The notes under the pieces: generated by a model
The model's input: the letters and a program-made list of their open reading frames with translations, nothing else
What the model was told of the DNA's origin: nothing
The model's database searches: none
Source of the DNA: Motiliproteus sp965230735
GTDB taxonomy: Bacteria > Pseudomonadota > Gammaproteobacteria > Pseudomonadales > Balneatricaceae
NCBI RefSeq assembly: GCF_965230735.1
Contig: NZ_OZ246016.1
Location: 496,001 to 560,000, forward strand
Length of the DNA stretch: 64,000 nucleotides
Direction of reading: 5' to 3'
Part shown: one piece after another, positions 34,455 to 44,193 of the stretch
Numbering within the stretch: the first letter of the stretch is position 1
Layout of the letters: the number at the start of each line of letters is the position of its first letter
Made by a program: the position numbers and the translations under genes

Positions 34455-35546
34455 TTAAACCAACGCGGTTTCTAAGGCGTTGCGAATAGTAGCTTCGTCG
34501 ATCCCTTTGCCGATAAACACCAGCTGGGTGCGACGATCTTCGTCGGCGTTCCAGGGACGATCGAAATAGACATCCAGCCGCTTACCGACCGCCTGCAGTA
34601 CCTGACGCATCGGTTTACCCGGCAGCGCGGCGAAGCCCTTGGCCCGGAAGATATTGAATTCGTTGATCAGGCCGCCAAGCACCTGCTGCAGTTTGGCGCT
34701 GTCGACCTCACCCAGGCCGATCACGAACGAATCGAAGTGATCGTGGGCGTGGTCATGATCGTGGCCGTGGGCGTGATGGTGATCGTGGTGATTATGGACC
34801 GACTCGATCCGTTCTTCTGCGGCCGCATCCAGCCCCATCAACAGATCCAGGTCCGCTTCACCCTGGCTGATATAGGTGGTCTTAACCGCCGCCGGCACCC
34901 GCTGACTGACGACCGCTTCCACTTGCTCGCGCTCGACGGCTTCCAGCAGATCGTTCTTGCTGACCACCACCAGATCGGCAGCGCTGAGCTGGTCTTCCAG
35001 CAGTTCCTGCAGGCTCGGATCATGGTCGAGGCTATCGTCGGCCAGGCGCTGGGCCTGGACCTTGTCGGTGTCGTGGGCGAAGCGACCGGCAGCCACGGCC
35101 GGACCGTCGATCACGGTAATCACCGCATCGACGGTGCAGTATTCCTTGATCCCCGGCCAGTTGAACGCCTGCACCAGCGGTTTGGGAAGCGCCAGCCCGC
35201 TGGTCTCGATCAGGATATGGTCGATGTCGTCGCGACGCTCAACCAACTGCTCCATCACCGGCAGGAACTCCTCCTCGACGGTACAACAGATACAGCCGTT
35301 GGCCAGTTCGTAGATACCGCTATCGTCGTCGGCTTTGGCTGTGCTGCAACCTTCAGGAGCCTCATCGTCGCACTCCAGCGGACAGCTACGCAGCAGGTCG
35401 GCGTCGATATCCAGTTCGCCGAATTCATTCACAATCACCGCAATGCGCTTGCCTTGGGCCTGCTTCAATACGTTGGACAGCAGCGTGGTCTTACCGCTGC
35501 CAAGAAAGCCGGTAACCACGGTGGTGGGGATCTTATTCAGTTGCAT
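34455..35546 (-). CDS. cobW: CobW, G3E-family GTPase metal chaperone
   Basis: CobW-type GTPases deliver metal, here probably cobalt, to a client enzyme. The 363-residue protein has the P-loop GFLGSGKTTLL, the metal site in NGCICCTVEEEF and the G3E motif IETSGLALPKP. A His/Asp-rich loop (HNHHDHHHAHGHDHD) lies at about residues 250-270, and a CobW C-terminal domain follows. It is translated just before cobN (21 bp gap), which supports a role in loading the chelatase. Confidence 0.94.
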   Translation of the reverse strand: MQLNKIPTTVVTGFLGSGKTTLLSNVLKQAQGKRIAVIVNEFGELDIDADLLRSCPLECDDEAPEGCSTAKADDDSGIYELANGCICCTVEEEFLPVMEQLVERRDDIDHILIETSGLALPKPLVQAFNWPGIKEYCTVDAVITVIDGPAVAAGRFAHDTDKVQAQRLADDSLDHDPSLQELLEDQLSAADLVVVSKNDLLEAVEREQVEAVVSQRVPAAVKTTYISQGEADLDLLMGLDAAAEERIESVHNHHDHHHAHGHDHDHAHDHFDSFVIGLGEVDSAKLQQVLGGLINEFNIFRAKGFAALPGKPMRQVLQAVGKRLDVYFDRPWNADEDRRTQLVFIGKGIDEATIRNALETALV

Positions 35547-35590
35547 CAGTGTGTCTCTTAAGTGGCAATATTTTGGATCGGTGGTTGAAC

Positions 35591-36382
35591 TTAATCGCGT
35601 TTCACCGAGCGAGGCGTCTCGGGTTTGACCCGGGGCCGGTAGATATGGGGCTGGTCCTTGGCGTACAGGTAGGACTCATTGAAGTCGTCACAATCGAGCA
35701 CCGGGCCGACCAGAATCAACGCGGTGCGGGTAAAGCCCTTCTCACGCACCTGAGCGACGATATCCTTCAGCGTGCCGGTCACCTTGTCCTGATCGGGCCA
35801 GGAGGTGCGGTAGCAGACCGCCACCGGGCAATCCTCACCGTAGTGGGGAATCAACTCCTCGACGATCTTGTGGATCCGGGTCACCCCCAGGTGGATCGCC
35901 AGGGTGGCCCCGCTCTGGGCCAGCTGCGGCAGGCGCTCACGCTCCGGGAACGGGGTCTTGCCCTCGTAGCGGGTCATGATCACCGTCTGGGATACACCGG
36001 ACAGGGTCAGCTCTTTCTTCAGGTAGGCCGCCGATGCCGCCACCGCGCTGACCCCGGGGATCACCTCGTAATCGATCCCGGCCTGTTGTAGCCGGCGGAT
36101 CTGCTCGCCGATCGCACCGTACAGCGACGGATCGCCGCACTGCAGCCGGGCCACGTCCTGGCCGTTGCGCTGTGCCTCAAGGATCAGCGCCATGATCTGC
36201 TCCAGGTCCAGCGAGGCGGTGTCGATAATCTGCTCCGCCTTACCCTCAACCGATTCGAGCACTTCGCGCGGAATCAACGATCCGGCGTACAGCACCACCG
36301 GGCACTGCTGCAGAATCCGATGGCCCTTGAGGGTCATCAGCTCCGGATCGCCGGGACCGGCACCGATAAAATAAACCGTCAT
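35591..36382 (-). CDS. cobM: CobM/CbiF precorrin-4 C11-methyltransferase
   Basis: This SAM-dependent enzyme methylates C11 of (cobalt-)precorrin-4. The 263-residue protein begins MTVYFIGAGPGDPELMTLKG and has ARLQCGDPSLYGAIGEQ and VIPGVSAVAASAAYL, typical of tetrapyrrole methylases of this type. The start is the ATG at 36382 after GGGAGA; the longer frame reading back into cobJ is a shadow. Confidence 0.94.
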   Translation of the reverse strand: MTVYFIGAGPGDPELMTLKGHRILQQCPVVLYAGSLIPREVLESVEGKAEQIIDTASLDLEQIMALILEAQRNGQDVARLQCGDPSLYGAIGEQIRRLQQAGIDYEVIPGVSAVAASAAYLKKELTLSGVSQTVIMTRYEGKTPFPERERLPQLAQSGATLAIHLGVTRIHKIVEELIPHYGEDCPVAVCYRTSWPDQDKVTGTLKDIVAQVREKGFTRTALILVGPVLDCDDFNESYLYAKDQPHIYRPRVKPETPRSVKRD

Positions 36383-36428
36383 CGTTCGGTCTCCCGTTGG
36401 CTCAACTGTTGTTTCAAAAAAGGTTCCA

Positions 36429-37205
36429 TCACAGCTTCTTGCGGTAGCCGCGCGGGGTGTAAACCCACTCGCGGGAACCGTTGACGATACGACGCGACTC
36501 GCTGTTGCCGACACTGACCAGGGTGAACATATCTACATCCTTGGCGTCGAGCTGATCGAGCCGGATGATCCGGATCGACTCATCCTCACGGGTCAGTTGG
36601 CGACCCAGCAGTACCGGGGTTTCGGCCGGACGGTACTGCAGCAGGATGTCGCGGGCGCTGTTGAGCTGCCAATCGCGTTTTTTCGACACCGGGTTGTAGA
36701 ACGACACCACGAAGTCACCGCTGCCGGCACTGTGAATCCGCTTCTCGATGGTCTGCCACGGGGTCAGCAGATCCGACAGCGAGATGGTGCAGAAATCGTG
36801 TCCCAGCAGCGCGCCGACCCGGCTGGCACCAGCCTGCATCGCCGAAATTCCCGGAATCACCTCAACCTCAACATCGAGCCATGCCGGCTGATCTTCCTGG
36901 CCCTGCAGTTGGCGATCGAGCAGCTCGAACACCAGCGTCGCCATGGCATAGATACCGATATCGCCGCTGGAAACCAGCGCGGTGGTTTTACCGGACGCGG
37001 CCAGATCCAACGCCAACCGGGCGCGGTTGATCTCCTCACCCAGCGGCAGGTCGTGATGGGTCTTGCCATCGCAAACATCGCCGAGCAGCGCCAGATAGAG
37101 GCCGTAGGCGACCAGATCGGTACTGGCTTCAACCGCCGCCCGCGCCCGCGGCGCGACCAGATCGGCGGCACCGGGACCGGTACCGACTACAAAAAGCTTG
37201 GTCAT
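36429..37205 (-). CDS. cobJ: CobJ/CbiH precorrin-3B C17-methyltransferase
   Basis: This 258-residue SAM-dependent enzyme carries out the ring-contracting C17 methylation. Family blocks are LFVVGTGPGAADLVAPRA, AYGLYLALLG, ALVSSGDIGIYAMATLVFE and FVVSFYNPVSKKRDWQL. No CobG oxygenase is present, which suits the oxygen-independent form of this step that works with CbiG. It lies between cbiG and cobM. Confidence 0.94.
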   Translation of the reverse strand: MTKLFVVGTGPGAADLVAPRARAAVEASTDLVAYGLYLALLGDVCDGKTHHDLPLGEEINRARLALDLAASGKTTALVSSGDIGIYAMATLVFELLDRQLQGQEDQPAWLDVEVEVIPGISAMQAGASRVGALLGHDFCTISLSDLLTPWQTIEKRIHSAGSGDFVVSFYNPVSKKRDWQLNSARDILLQYRPAETPVLLGRQLTREDESIRIIRLDQLDAKDVDMFTLVSVGNSESRRIVNGSREWVYTPRGYRKKL

Positions 37206-37246
37206 AAAGGTTACTTAATCCTATTGCGTGAATTCATAACTCGCCC

Positions 37247-38035
37247 TCAGCCTCGATAGGCCCGGGCGATGGCGCAGGTGGCCTGCGGGTTTTTCTGTTT
37301 GTTGAGCACCAGCTCGACCGGCTCACTCGGGTCGGTACGCAGCTGCTGCGCTCCCACCAGCGCCGCCGATTCGGCCACGCCGTAGACCCCGACGGTCTTG
37401 AACACGTATTCCGAGCGGGTGCTGAGCTGGTCTTCGACCTGGCTCAGGGCCGCTTTGTCCCAGGTCAGGTAGCTCAACCCGAGCTTGTCAGCTAACCGGA
37501 TCAATCCGACTTCGTCGGCCTTGATATCGATGCTGTGGAGGCTGTCGATCTGGCTCAGCTCCAGTCCGGCCAATGCCAGACAGTCGAACAGCAGCGACTC
37601 CAATGCCTCCAGCGGGCAGTTGCGCTCGCAGCCCATCCCGACGGTATAGCCCGGTTGCTGATAGCGGCGGGCGCTGGTGATCACCGGCTCGGCGCCGATT
37701 CGGGAAGCCAGCTCGGCGGCCCAGTCGTTGGCGCCACCCTCGTGACCTGACAGCAGCGCGATCACATGCCGCCCCTGCTCGTCCATCACCAGCACCGGCG
37801 GGTCCTGCTTCTTATCGGTCAGCACCGGTGCCAGGGTACGAATCACGATCCCGGTGGCGCAGATAAAGATCAGTCGGCGGCCTTCGCTAAAGGCCTGCTG
37901 CACCCTGTCAGAGAACGGCTTGGGGCGGTACCAGAGTTCGGCCCCCAGCAGCTGGTTTTGAAGCTGCTGGCCCAACGCCTTACCCGGCTCGGTCAACGCG
38001 ACAATAACGATTCCCTGACGACTGGCCGGGCTCAT
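37247..38035 (-). CDS. cbiG: CbiG cobalt-precorrin-5A hydrolase
   Basis: CbiG opens the lactone ring and releases acetaldehyde in the anaerobic pathway. The 262-residue protein has the central block ICATGIVIRTLAPVLTDKK, VIALLSGHEGGANDWAAEL and GMGCERNCPLEALESLL. The start is the ATG at 38035, which overlaps the cobI stop as TGATG, with AAGGAG eight bases before it. Its presence marks the anaerobic route. Confidence 0.93.
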   Translation of the reverse strand: MSPASRQGIVIVALTEPGKALGQQLQNQLLGAELWYRPKPFSDRVQQAFSEGRRLIFICATGIVIRTLAPVLTDKKQDPPVLVMDEQGRHVIALLSGHEGGANDWAAELASRIGAEPVITSARRYQQPGYTVGMGCERNCPLEALESLLFDCLALAGLELSQIDSLHSIDIKADEVGLIRLADKLGLSYLTWDKAALSQVEDQLSTRSEYVFKTVGVYGVAESAALVGAQQLRTDPSEPVELVLNKQKNPQATCAIARAYRG

Positions 38036-38805
38036 CAATTCAGCTCCTTGCTCGACGGAGCCACCACCCCTTGGTCGATCCCACCGAGCACCACGAACAA
38101 CGAGAAATAGGGGCCGGCTTCGTCAGCCAACTGACGCACATCATCAACCTGTTGCTGTTGCTCGCGGCCGATATATTCCAGGTAGCGGGCATCATCGAGC
38201 CGTCCGGATTGCGCCAGCAGCTGCAGGATTCGCGGCCGTGCCTGGCCGGCTTTCATGATCACCACCGCATCGTGATCGCGCAGTGCTTGCAGAATCTGTT
38301 CATCGGAATGGCGACCGCTGACCACCGCAAAGGATTGACGCTGGGTCAGCAGCGGTTGCTGCAACACCGAGGCAGCGGCGTTGACCGATGAAATTCCCGG
38401 CACCACCTGGGAGCGCAGCTCGTCGCCCAGCAGCTGTCGCAGCCGATCCAGCAGATAGCTGAATGAGCCGAAGAACAGCGGGTCTCCCTCGCACAGGAAC
38501 ACCACATCCCGTCCAGCGGATAATTCGGCGGCGATCCGCTCGGCGCCCCGGTCGTAAGCCCGATTAATCTCGCTGCGTTCGGTCTGCATCGACACCGCAA
38601 TCGGCAGTTGAATCTGCAACGGACCGGCCTCGGCCACCGCATCGGCAGCGATCGTCAATGCCTGGGAACTCCCCTGCTCGTTGGTCAGGTAGCTCAGCAC
38701 CGCCGCGCCGCGGATCAGGCGCCAGGCTTTGACCGTCAGCAGCTCCGGATCACCGGGGCCGACACCAACGCCGTACAGACAACCCGGCTTCTTATTGGGA
38801 GCCAT
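38035..38805 (-). CDS. cobI: CobI/CbiL precorrin-2 C20-methyltransferase
   Basis: This 256-residue SAM-dependent enzyme starts the corrin branch by methylating C20. It begins MAPNKKPGCLYGVGVGPGDP and shows DVVFLCEGDPLFFGSFSYLL and VVPGISSVNAAASVL. The start is the ATG at 38805, 14 bp inside the cobL gene; the 44 extra codons upstream are an antisense-free shadow of cobL in another frame. Confidence 0.94.
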   Translation of the reverse strand: MAPNKKPGCLYGVGVGPGDPELLTVKAWRLIRGAAVLSYLTNEQGSSQALTIAADAVAEAGPLQIQLPIAVSMQTERSEINRAYDRGAERIAAELSAGRDVVFLCEGDPLFFGSFSYLLDRLRQLLGDELRSQVVPGISSVNAAASVLQQPLLTQRQSFAVVSGRHSDEQILQALRDHDAVVIMKAGQARPRILQLLAQSGRLDDARYLEYIGREQQQQVDDVRQLADEAGPYFSLFVVLGGIDQGVVAPSSKELN

Positions 38806-40090
38806 GCTCGCCTCCGGCCGTTTTCTGAAACCGGAACAGCACCACCGGCAGATTCGGTTTAAAACACAGCTGACCGGCCAGGGATTCACCCCGAGCCACC
38901 CCCAGCTGCACCGATTCCTGGGTCGCCCGATCTCCAAACTGAGCTGTCATCTTCTGGCTGAACTGACTCAGAATCGCCCGGGTCGGCTCGGTCACCGCGC
39001 TGGCCACCAGCACACCACCCACCGGCAATCGCTGCCACAGTTGCTCCAGTAGCGGTGCCAGTTCGCCATCGCTACCGCCGACGAACACCTTATCCGGCAC
39101 GGCCAGCTCTTCTAGGGCGTCGGGGGCCCTTCCTTCGATGATCTCCAAGTTGGCCACCACGCCGAACCGCTCACGGTTTTGGCGCAGGCAATCGAGTCGT
39201 TGCGGATGCTTTTCGATCGCCACCACCTCGGCCTCGGGCTGCCAGTAGGCCAGCTCCACCGCGACGCCGCCGCAGCCGGCACCGATATCCCAAACCCGCT
39301 CGCCCTTGGCCAGTTGCAGCAGCGACAGAATGCTCAGGCGTACTTCGCGCTTGCTGATCATCCCCTTGCCCGGCTCGTCGCCGTCGGTGATGAAATGATG
39401 ATCGGCGATCCCCGGGAAACGGGGCAGCCAGCCGTCGCCGGCCGGTTCGATCAGGGTCAGGTGCAGCGGATCGAAGCCGTAGTCCCCATCGATCAGCTGT
39501 TCCACGCTGAACGAGCGCACCTGCTCCTGCGGGTAGCCCAACGCCTCAACGACGGTCAAGCGGCTCTGGTCAAAACCGCAATCGCGACAGATCCGCGCCA
39601 GCGCCCAGGGCGAGCTGTGCTTGTCGGTCAGAATCAGCAGTGGCTGATTGGGGCGCAGCCGGGTCCGCAGCTTCTGCACCGGTCGGCCGTGCAGGCTCAA
39701 CACTTCGATATCCTGTTGTGACAGCCCCAATCGATGACAGGCGCCCTGGATCGATGAGGTACCCGGATAGCTGGTAACCCGATCGGCCGGAAAACTGTTA
39801 TGACACCAGCGACCGATGCCGTAATAGAGCGGATCGCCGGAGGCCAGCACCGCCACCGAGCGATACTCACCGCTATGGATCGCTTTCTTGAGCACCGGAA
39901 TCCCACGGAACTCATGCAATTGTTGCGGTGTTTCGGCTTTCCGATAGGTTTCCACCGTCTGCAACTGCCGTGGTGAACCCACCACCAGATCGGCCTGCTG
40001 CAGCGCCTCGATCGCATCCGGGGTCAGTTGCGCGGTTTCATCGATACCCAGCCCAATTACATGCAGGTATGGCAGTTGTTCTGTCGTCAT
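38792..40090 (-). CDS. cobL: CobL (CbiE-CbiT fusion) precorrin-6Y C5,15-methyltransferase, decarboxylating
   Basis: This fused enzyme methylates C5 and C15 and decarboxylates the acetate side chain. The 432-residue protein has an N-terminal CbiE methylase (YLHVIGLGIDETAQLTPDAI, ASGDPLYYGIGRWCH) and a C-terminal CbiT domain with SAM motif VWDIGAGCGGVAVELA. The start is taken at the ATG at 40090, six bases after a GAG core; ATG 40120 and a start at 40132 are in frame but poorly supported. Confidence 0.93.
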   Translation of the reverse strand: MTTEQLPYLHVIGLGIDETAQLTPDAIEALQQADLVVGSPRQLQTVETYRKAETPQQLHEFRGIPVLKKAIHSGEYRSVAVLASGDPLYYGIGRWCHNSFPADRVTSYPGTSSIQGACHRLGLSQQDIEVLSLHGRPVQKLRTRLRPNQPLLILTDKHSSPWALARICRDCGFDQSRLTVVEALGYPQEQVRSFSVEQLIDGDYGFDPLHLTLIEPAGDGWLPRFPGIADHHFITDGDEPGKGMISKREVRLSILSLLQLAKGERVWDIGAGCGGVAVELAYWQPEAEVVAIEKHPQRLDCLRQNRERFGVVANLEIIEGRAPDALEELAVPDKVFVGGSDGELAPLLEQLWQRLPVGGVLVASAVTEPTRAILSQFSQKMTAQFGDRATQESVQLGVARGESLAGQLCFKPNLPVVLFRFQKTAGGEHGSQ

Positions 40091-40122
40091 TTCGGTCTCT
40101 TTGTTCGTGTTCGAAGCCATAC

Positions 40123-40764
40123 TCAATACCATTCGTCATGGTTGCAGCGCAGCAGGGCGTTGCAGCTGGCGGCGGTCACGGCGCTGCCGCCTTCGCGCCC
40201 CAGCAGGGTGATGCATTCGAGTCCCAATCGCTGGTGCTGCTCCCACAGGGCCTGTTTTGACTCGGCTGCACCGACAAAGCCCACCGGCATGCCGATCACC
40301 AGCGCCGGTTTGTCGGCACCAGCCTCGATCAGCTCCAGCAGTCGGAACAGCGCCGTGGGGGCATTGCCGATCAACACCACGCTGCCACCCAATAGTGGCT
40401 TCCAGAACTCCAGCGCCGCCATCGAGCGGGTCTCACCGCGGGATTTGGCCAGCTCGGCGCTGCGCGGGTCGTTTAGGAAGCACAGCGGCTCGGCTTCAAC
40501 CATCCGTTTGGTGACCCCCTGCTTGACCATCTCCACATCGCATAGGATCGGCGCACCCGCCGCCAACGCCTGGCGACCGGCCGCACAGGCTGCGGCACTG
40601 AAGCGGACCTGCTCGGCCAGGCTCGGCATCCCGAGGCTGTGAACCACCCGCATCACCACCTGCTGCTGTTCGCGATCAAAACCATCCAACTCGCAGAGCT
40701 GGCGAATCTGCTCAAAACTTTGCTGTTCGATCCGCCGAGGATCGAGTTCGTAGTCGTACTTCAT
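40123..40764 (-). CDS. cobH: CobH/CbiC precorrin-8X methylmutase
   Basis: This 213-residue enzyme moves the C11 methyl group to C12. The conserved histidine lies in VVMRVVHSLGMPSLAEQ, and LCDVEMVKQGV and VIGMPVGFVGAAESK are family blocks. The start ATG overlaps the cobK stop (ATGA), and AGGAA lies five bases upstream. Confidence 0.94.
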   Translation of the reverse strand: MKYDYELDPRRIEQQSFEQIRQLCELDGFDREQQQVVMRVVHSLGMPSLAEQVRFSAAACAAGRQALAAGAPILCDVEMVKQGVTKRMVEAEPLCFLNDPRSAELAKSRGETRSMAALEFWKPLLGGSVVLIGNAPTALFRLLELIEAGADKPALVIGMPVGFVGAAESKQALWEQHQRLGLECITLLGREGGSAVTAASCNALLRCNHDEWY

Positions 40765-41615
40765 AGGGGTTCCTGCTCGGCAGGTGGTTGCGATAAAGCG
40801 AGCCGACGGCAAACCCAATCGGCACAGGCCTGCGGGGTATCGAACTGGTTCGCCAGCGTCGGCAGTGCCGGGCGCTGCAGCATCAACACCTCAATGCCGA
40901 GTTCGCGGGCCGCATCGAGCTTGGCCTGGGTGGAGTCCCCACCGCTGTTTTTACTCACCAGCAGATCGATCCGATACTGCCGCAACAGCGCCAGCTCATC
41001 CTCAAGCGCAAACGGACCGATCGCTTTGATCCATTCAACACCCTCCGGCAGCTCGAATTTTGGCGCTGCTGCGGTGCGAAGAATCAAACGCTGGGCCGGA
41101 TTCTGGCGCCGCAGTTGCTGTAGCGTCGACAGTTCCACCTGGCCCACCGTCAGTAGCACCGATTGGTAATCGGCGACCCGTTGCCAAAGGGGTGCCCAAT
41201 CGTCAAAGCAGCACCAGCGATCACCCGCTTGCCGTTGCCAGGCCGGGCGATGAAATCGCGCCAGTGGAATAGCCAGCTGTTCGGCCACCTCGGCCGCTTT
41301 GCTGCTCATCTGCAACGCGTAGGGGTGGGTCACATCCAGGATCAGCTCGATCCCCTGATCACGGCAGTAGTGCGCCAGTCCACCGTGCGGGGTAAAGCCG
41401 CCGCTGAGGATCTCGCAATCGAGTTTGGGTCGACGGACTAAGCCTGCGACGCTGTAAGTCAGCGCTAACTGCGCCATCACCCCAGCCTGGTCCAGTAGTC
41501 CAACCACTTTGCGGGCATCGGCAGTGCCGCCGAGCAGCAATACTCTTCTCGGTTGAGCCGGCTTTCGCGGCTGTGCGGGCTTAGTTTCGCTCGTCATTGG
41601 CTGATCTTGTTTCAC
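40761..41615 (-). CDS. cobK: CobK/CbiJ precorrin-6A reductase
   Basis: This 284-residue NAD(P)H-dependent reductase acts before CobL. The nucleotide-binding start is VLLLGGTADARKVVGLL; GGLAHYCRDQGIELILDVTH and VSKNSGGDSTQAKLDAA fit the family. The N terminus carries a short Pro/Arg/Lys-rich stretch (KPAQPRKPAQPRR), a small internal repeat. The start is the GTG at 41615 after GAGAAG, 14 bp behind the cbiD stop. Confidence 0.92.
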   Translation of the reverse strand: MKQDQPMTSETKPAQPRKPAQPRRVLLLGGTADARKVVGLLDQAGVMAQLALTYSVAGLVRRPKLDCEILSGGFTPHGGLAHYCRDQGIELILDVTHPYALQMSSKAAEVAEQLAIPLARFHRPAWQRQAGDRWCCFDDWAPLWQRVADYQSVLLTVGQVELSTLQQLRRQNPAQRLILRTAAAPKFELPEGVEWIKAIGPFALEDELALLRQYRIDLLVSKNSGGDSTQAKLDAARELGIEVLMLQRPALPTLANQFDTPQACADWVCRRLALSQPPAEQEPL

Positions 41616-41629
41616 GGACTTCTCTTCAC

Positions 41630-42778
41630 TTAACTCTTCTGAGCGGCTTGCCAGTTATCACTCCGGGCATGGCCGACAAAGTGTCCCTGCCGGTCGATCG
41701 CCCACACCTCAAGTGCCAGCTGGGGTTGGCGCTTGGCCAGTACCGCCTGCGCCTGGTTCAGCGCATCGGTACAGACCTCGGTCGCCAGATCGATATTCGC
41801 CTGTTGGCACAGGTTCAACGCCTCGATGCTGGTGTTGGCACTCTTCACCTGTCCGACCAGCGACTGATCGGCCCCGGCCCGCTGTGCCAGTTGAGCCAGT
41901 TGCTCAAAATCCACCGCGCTGGCGCGGCTGTTCAGGTCCAGGTGGCCGTTGGCCAACTTGCCGATCTTGCCGAATCCGCCGCACAGGCTCAGTCGCGCCA
42001 CCGGTGCCTTGTTCAGGTGTTTGAGCAGCGCGCCGACAAAATCTCCCATCTCGATCAGCGCCATCTCGGTCAGGCCATAGTGATTCCGGATCGCCCGCTC
42101 ACTGCTGCTGCCGGTGGTCGCCGCCAGGTGGTTCAAGCCGTTACTACGCGCCACATCGACGCCCTGACGGATCGAGGCGATATAGGCGGCGCAGGAATAG
42201 GGCCGAACGATCCCGGTGGTTCCCAGAATCGATAGGCCGCCGACGATACCCAGTCGTGGGTTCATGGTCTTCAGCGCGATCTGCTCGCCCTGCTCAACCC
42301 CAACCGAGACCTCAAAGCCGCCGTCGAAGCCATACACATCGGCGGCCCGAAGCAGGTGTTCGCTCATCATCTGACGCGGTACCGGATTGATCGCCGGCTC
42401 ACCCACCGGCAGCACCAGCCCGGTCCGGGTCACGGTGCCGACTCCGGCGGCCGGTTTAAATTTGACCCCGGGCTCGTCGGTCAGTCGCAGCTCGACGTAA
42501 ACCGTCGCACCGTGGGTGACGTCCGGATCATCGCCGGCATCCTTGATCGTGGCGGTACGAATCGCCCTGCAGGCCTTGTCAGGGTGCCCATCCAGCGGCT
42601 GATAGCCCTCGATTCTCAGCTCCACCTGCTGGCCTCGCGGCAGCGAAATCTCCACCCGCTGCGGTTGCCGACCCGCCAGCAGCGCTTGCGCCGCTGCAAC
42701 ACAGCAGGCGGTGGCACAGCTGCCGGTGGTCAGTCCACTTCTAAGCGGTTGGGGTGATTCGCTGCTCTCGGGCCACAT
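41630..42778 (-). CDS. cbiD: CbiD cobalt-precorrin-5B C1-methyltransferase
   Basis: This 382-residue methyltransferase belongs to the anaerobic corrin pathway. The N-terminal signature LRSGLTTGSCATACCVAAAQ is diagnostic, together with LSILGTTGIVRPYSCAAYIA and RLSLCGGFGKIGKLANG. It lies 7 bp behind cbiA and 14 bp before cobK. The aerobic counterpart CobF is absent from the window. Confidence 0.95.
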   Translation of the reverse strand: MWPESSESPQPLRSGLTTGSCATACCVAAAQALLAGRQPQRVEISLPRGQQVELRIEGYQPLDGHPDKACRAIRTATIKDAGDDPDVTHGATVYVELRLTDEPGVKFKPAAGVGTVTRTGLVLPVGEPAINPVPRQMMSEHLLRAADVYGFDGGFEVSVGVEQGEQIALKTMNPRLGIVGGLSILGTTGIVRPYSCAAYIASIRQGVDVARSNGLNHLAATTGSSSERAIRNHYGLTEMALIEMGDFVGALLKHLNKAPVARLSLCGGFGKIGKLANGHLDLNSRASAVDFEQLAQLAQRAGADQSLVGQVKSANTSIEALNLCQQANIDLATEVCTDALNQAQAVLAKRQPQLALEVWAIDRQGHFVGHARSDNWQAAQKS

Positions 42779-42785
42779 AAATCAG

Positions 42786-44177
42786 TCAACCCACCTCTCG
42801 AACCTGGGGCAGCGCTTCGCCGCAGGCAACCGGCTCGGACAGCATCGCCGCCACCGCCTCGGGATTGGAGGCGAAAAACAGGTGCAGGTAGGTCGCGGTC
42901 AAGCCGCCAACCCGGTAGATCGCCTCGCCGGGCGCACTATGGCGCTGGCGGCGGCCATGGCCGATCGGCTCCGGGGTGTCGGCGCTACGGGAACGGTGAT
43001 GGGCGTGAGCCTGTACCTCACCTTCGGGTAGCATCGCGGTCTGCATCCCCTGACAACCGCGCTTGCCGCGCATCGCACCATGGCCCCGGATAATACCCAG
43101 CATCGGGTGGCACTGGTCGTTCAGGTCGGTCAGATCTTCGAGGCTGTAGAGCAAGCCACCACACTCGGCCAGGATCGGCTTACCGGCGGCATGAAAGTCG
43201 CGGATCTGCTGTTTGATCGCCACGTTGGCCGCCAGCGCCTCGGCGTGAAGCTCCGGGTAACCACCGGGCAACCAGAGCGCATCGGCTTGCGGCAGCTCGC
43301 TGTCGTGCAGTGGCGAGAAAAACTCATAACTGGCGCCGAGCTGTTCGAGCAGATGCAGGTTGGCATCGTAGATAAAGCTGAACGCCGCATCCCGGGCGAT
43401 GGCAACGCGCTTGCCCGGCAGCAGTTTCGGCACCGGCGGCAGTTCGGTGGGATGGAATTCCACCGGCTGCGGCAGCTCGGTAATCGGATTCGGCCCCAAC
43501 GCCCCTTCGGCCACCCAGCGGGCGCCGTTGTTGAAGCGCAGTTCCAGCTCGTCGCGCACTTCGGCGGCCTGAACCAGGCCCAGATGACGCTCCGGCAGTT
43601 TCACTTCCGGATCCTTGGCCAGCACCGCCAACAGCGGCACCGAGGCGGGTAAGGCATCACGGATCAGCTCGGCATGGCGGGCGGTGGAACAGTTGTTTGC
43701 AATCAACCCGGCCACCTGAACATCGTCCCGGTAGTTGGCCATGCCGGTCGCCAACGCCGCCGCGGTCTGGGCCATGCCCTTCACATCCATCAGCACCGCC
43801 ACCGGGATATTGAAGCGGGCGGCCAGGTCGGCGCTGGAGGGATCGCCGTCGAACATCCCCATCGCCCCTTCGACCAGGATCAGATCGGCTTCGCAGGCAG
43901 CCTCGTACAGTTTCTGTCGGCAATAGGCTTCGCCGGCCATCCACAGGTCAAGCTGCTCCACGTCCTGGCCCGACGCCTGGGCCAGAATCTGCGGATCGAG
44001 GTAATCCGGCCCGGTCTTGAACACCCGGACCACCTTGCCCTGCTGACGAAAGTACCGGGCCAGCGCTGCGGTAAAGGTGGTTTTACCTTCGCCAGAGCTG
44101 GGGGCCGACAGAAACAGCGCCGGACAGCGGGCTACTTCGCTATTTTGATCTTTCAAATCTAAATCCTGATCAATCAA
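42786..44177 (-). CDS. cbiA: CbiA/CobB cobyrinic acid a,c-diamide synthase
   Basis: This glutamine-dependent amidase acts on the a and c side chains. The 463-residue protein has the P-loop LSAPSSGEGKTTFT, the block VFKTGPDYLDPQILAQASG, and a C-terminal glutaminase domain with the nucleophilic Cys in ILAECGGLLYSLEDL. No ATG is available in the N-terminal region, so the start must be the TTG at 44177 or a nearby TTG. The stretch before it is unusually A+T-rich and has no ribosome site, so initiation may depend on coupling to cobO. Confidence 0.92.
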   Translation of the reverse strand: MIDQDLDLKDQNSEVARCPALFLSAPSSGEGKTTFTAALARYFRQQGKVVRVFKTGPDYLDPQILAQASGQDVEQLDLWMAGEAYCRQKLYEAACEADLILVEGAMGMFDGDPSSADLAARFNIPVAVLMDVKGMAQTAAALATGMANYRDDVQVAGLIANNCSTARHAELIRDALPASVPLLAVLAKDPEVKLPERHLGLVQAAEVRDELELRFNNGARWVAEGALGPNPITELPQPVEFHPTELPPVPKLLPGKRVAIARDAAFSFIYDANLHLLEQLGASYEFFSPLHDSELPQADALWLPGGYPELHAEALAANVAIKQQIRDFHAAGKPILAECGGLLYSLEDLTDLNDQCHPMLGIIRGHGAMRGKRGCQGMQTAMLPEGEVQAHAHHRSRSADTPEPIGHGRRQRHSAPGEAIYRVGGLTATYLHLFFASNPEAVAAMLSEPVACGEALPQVREVG

Positions 44178-44193
44178 TATTTGAATTTATTAA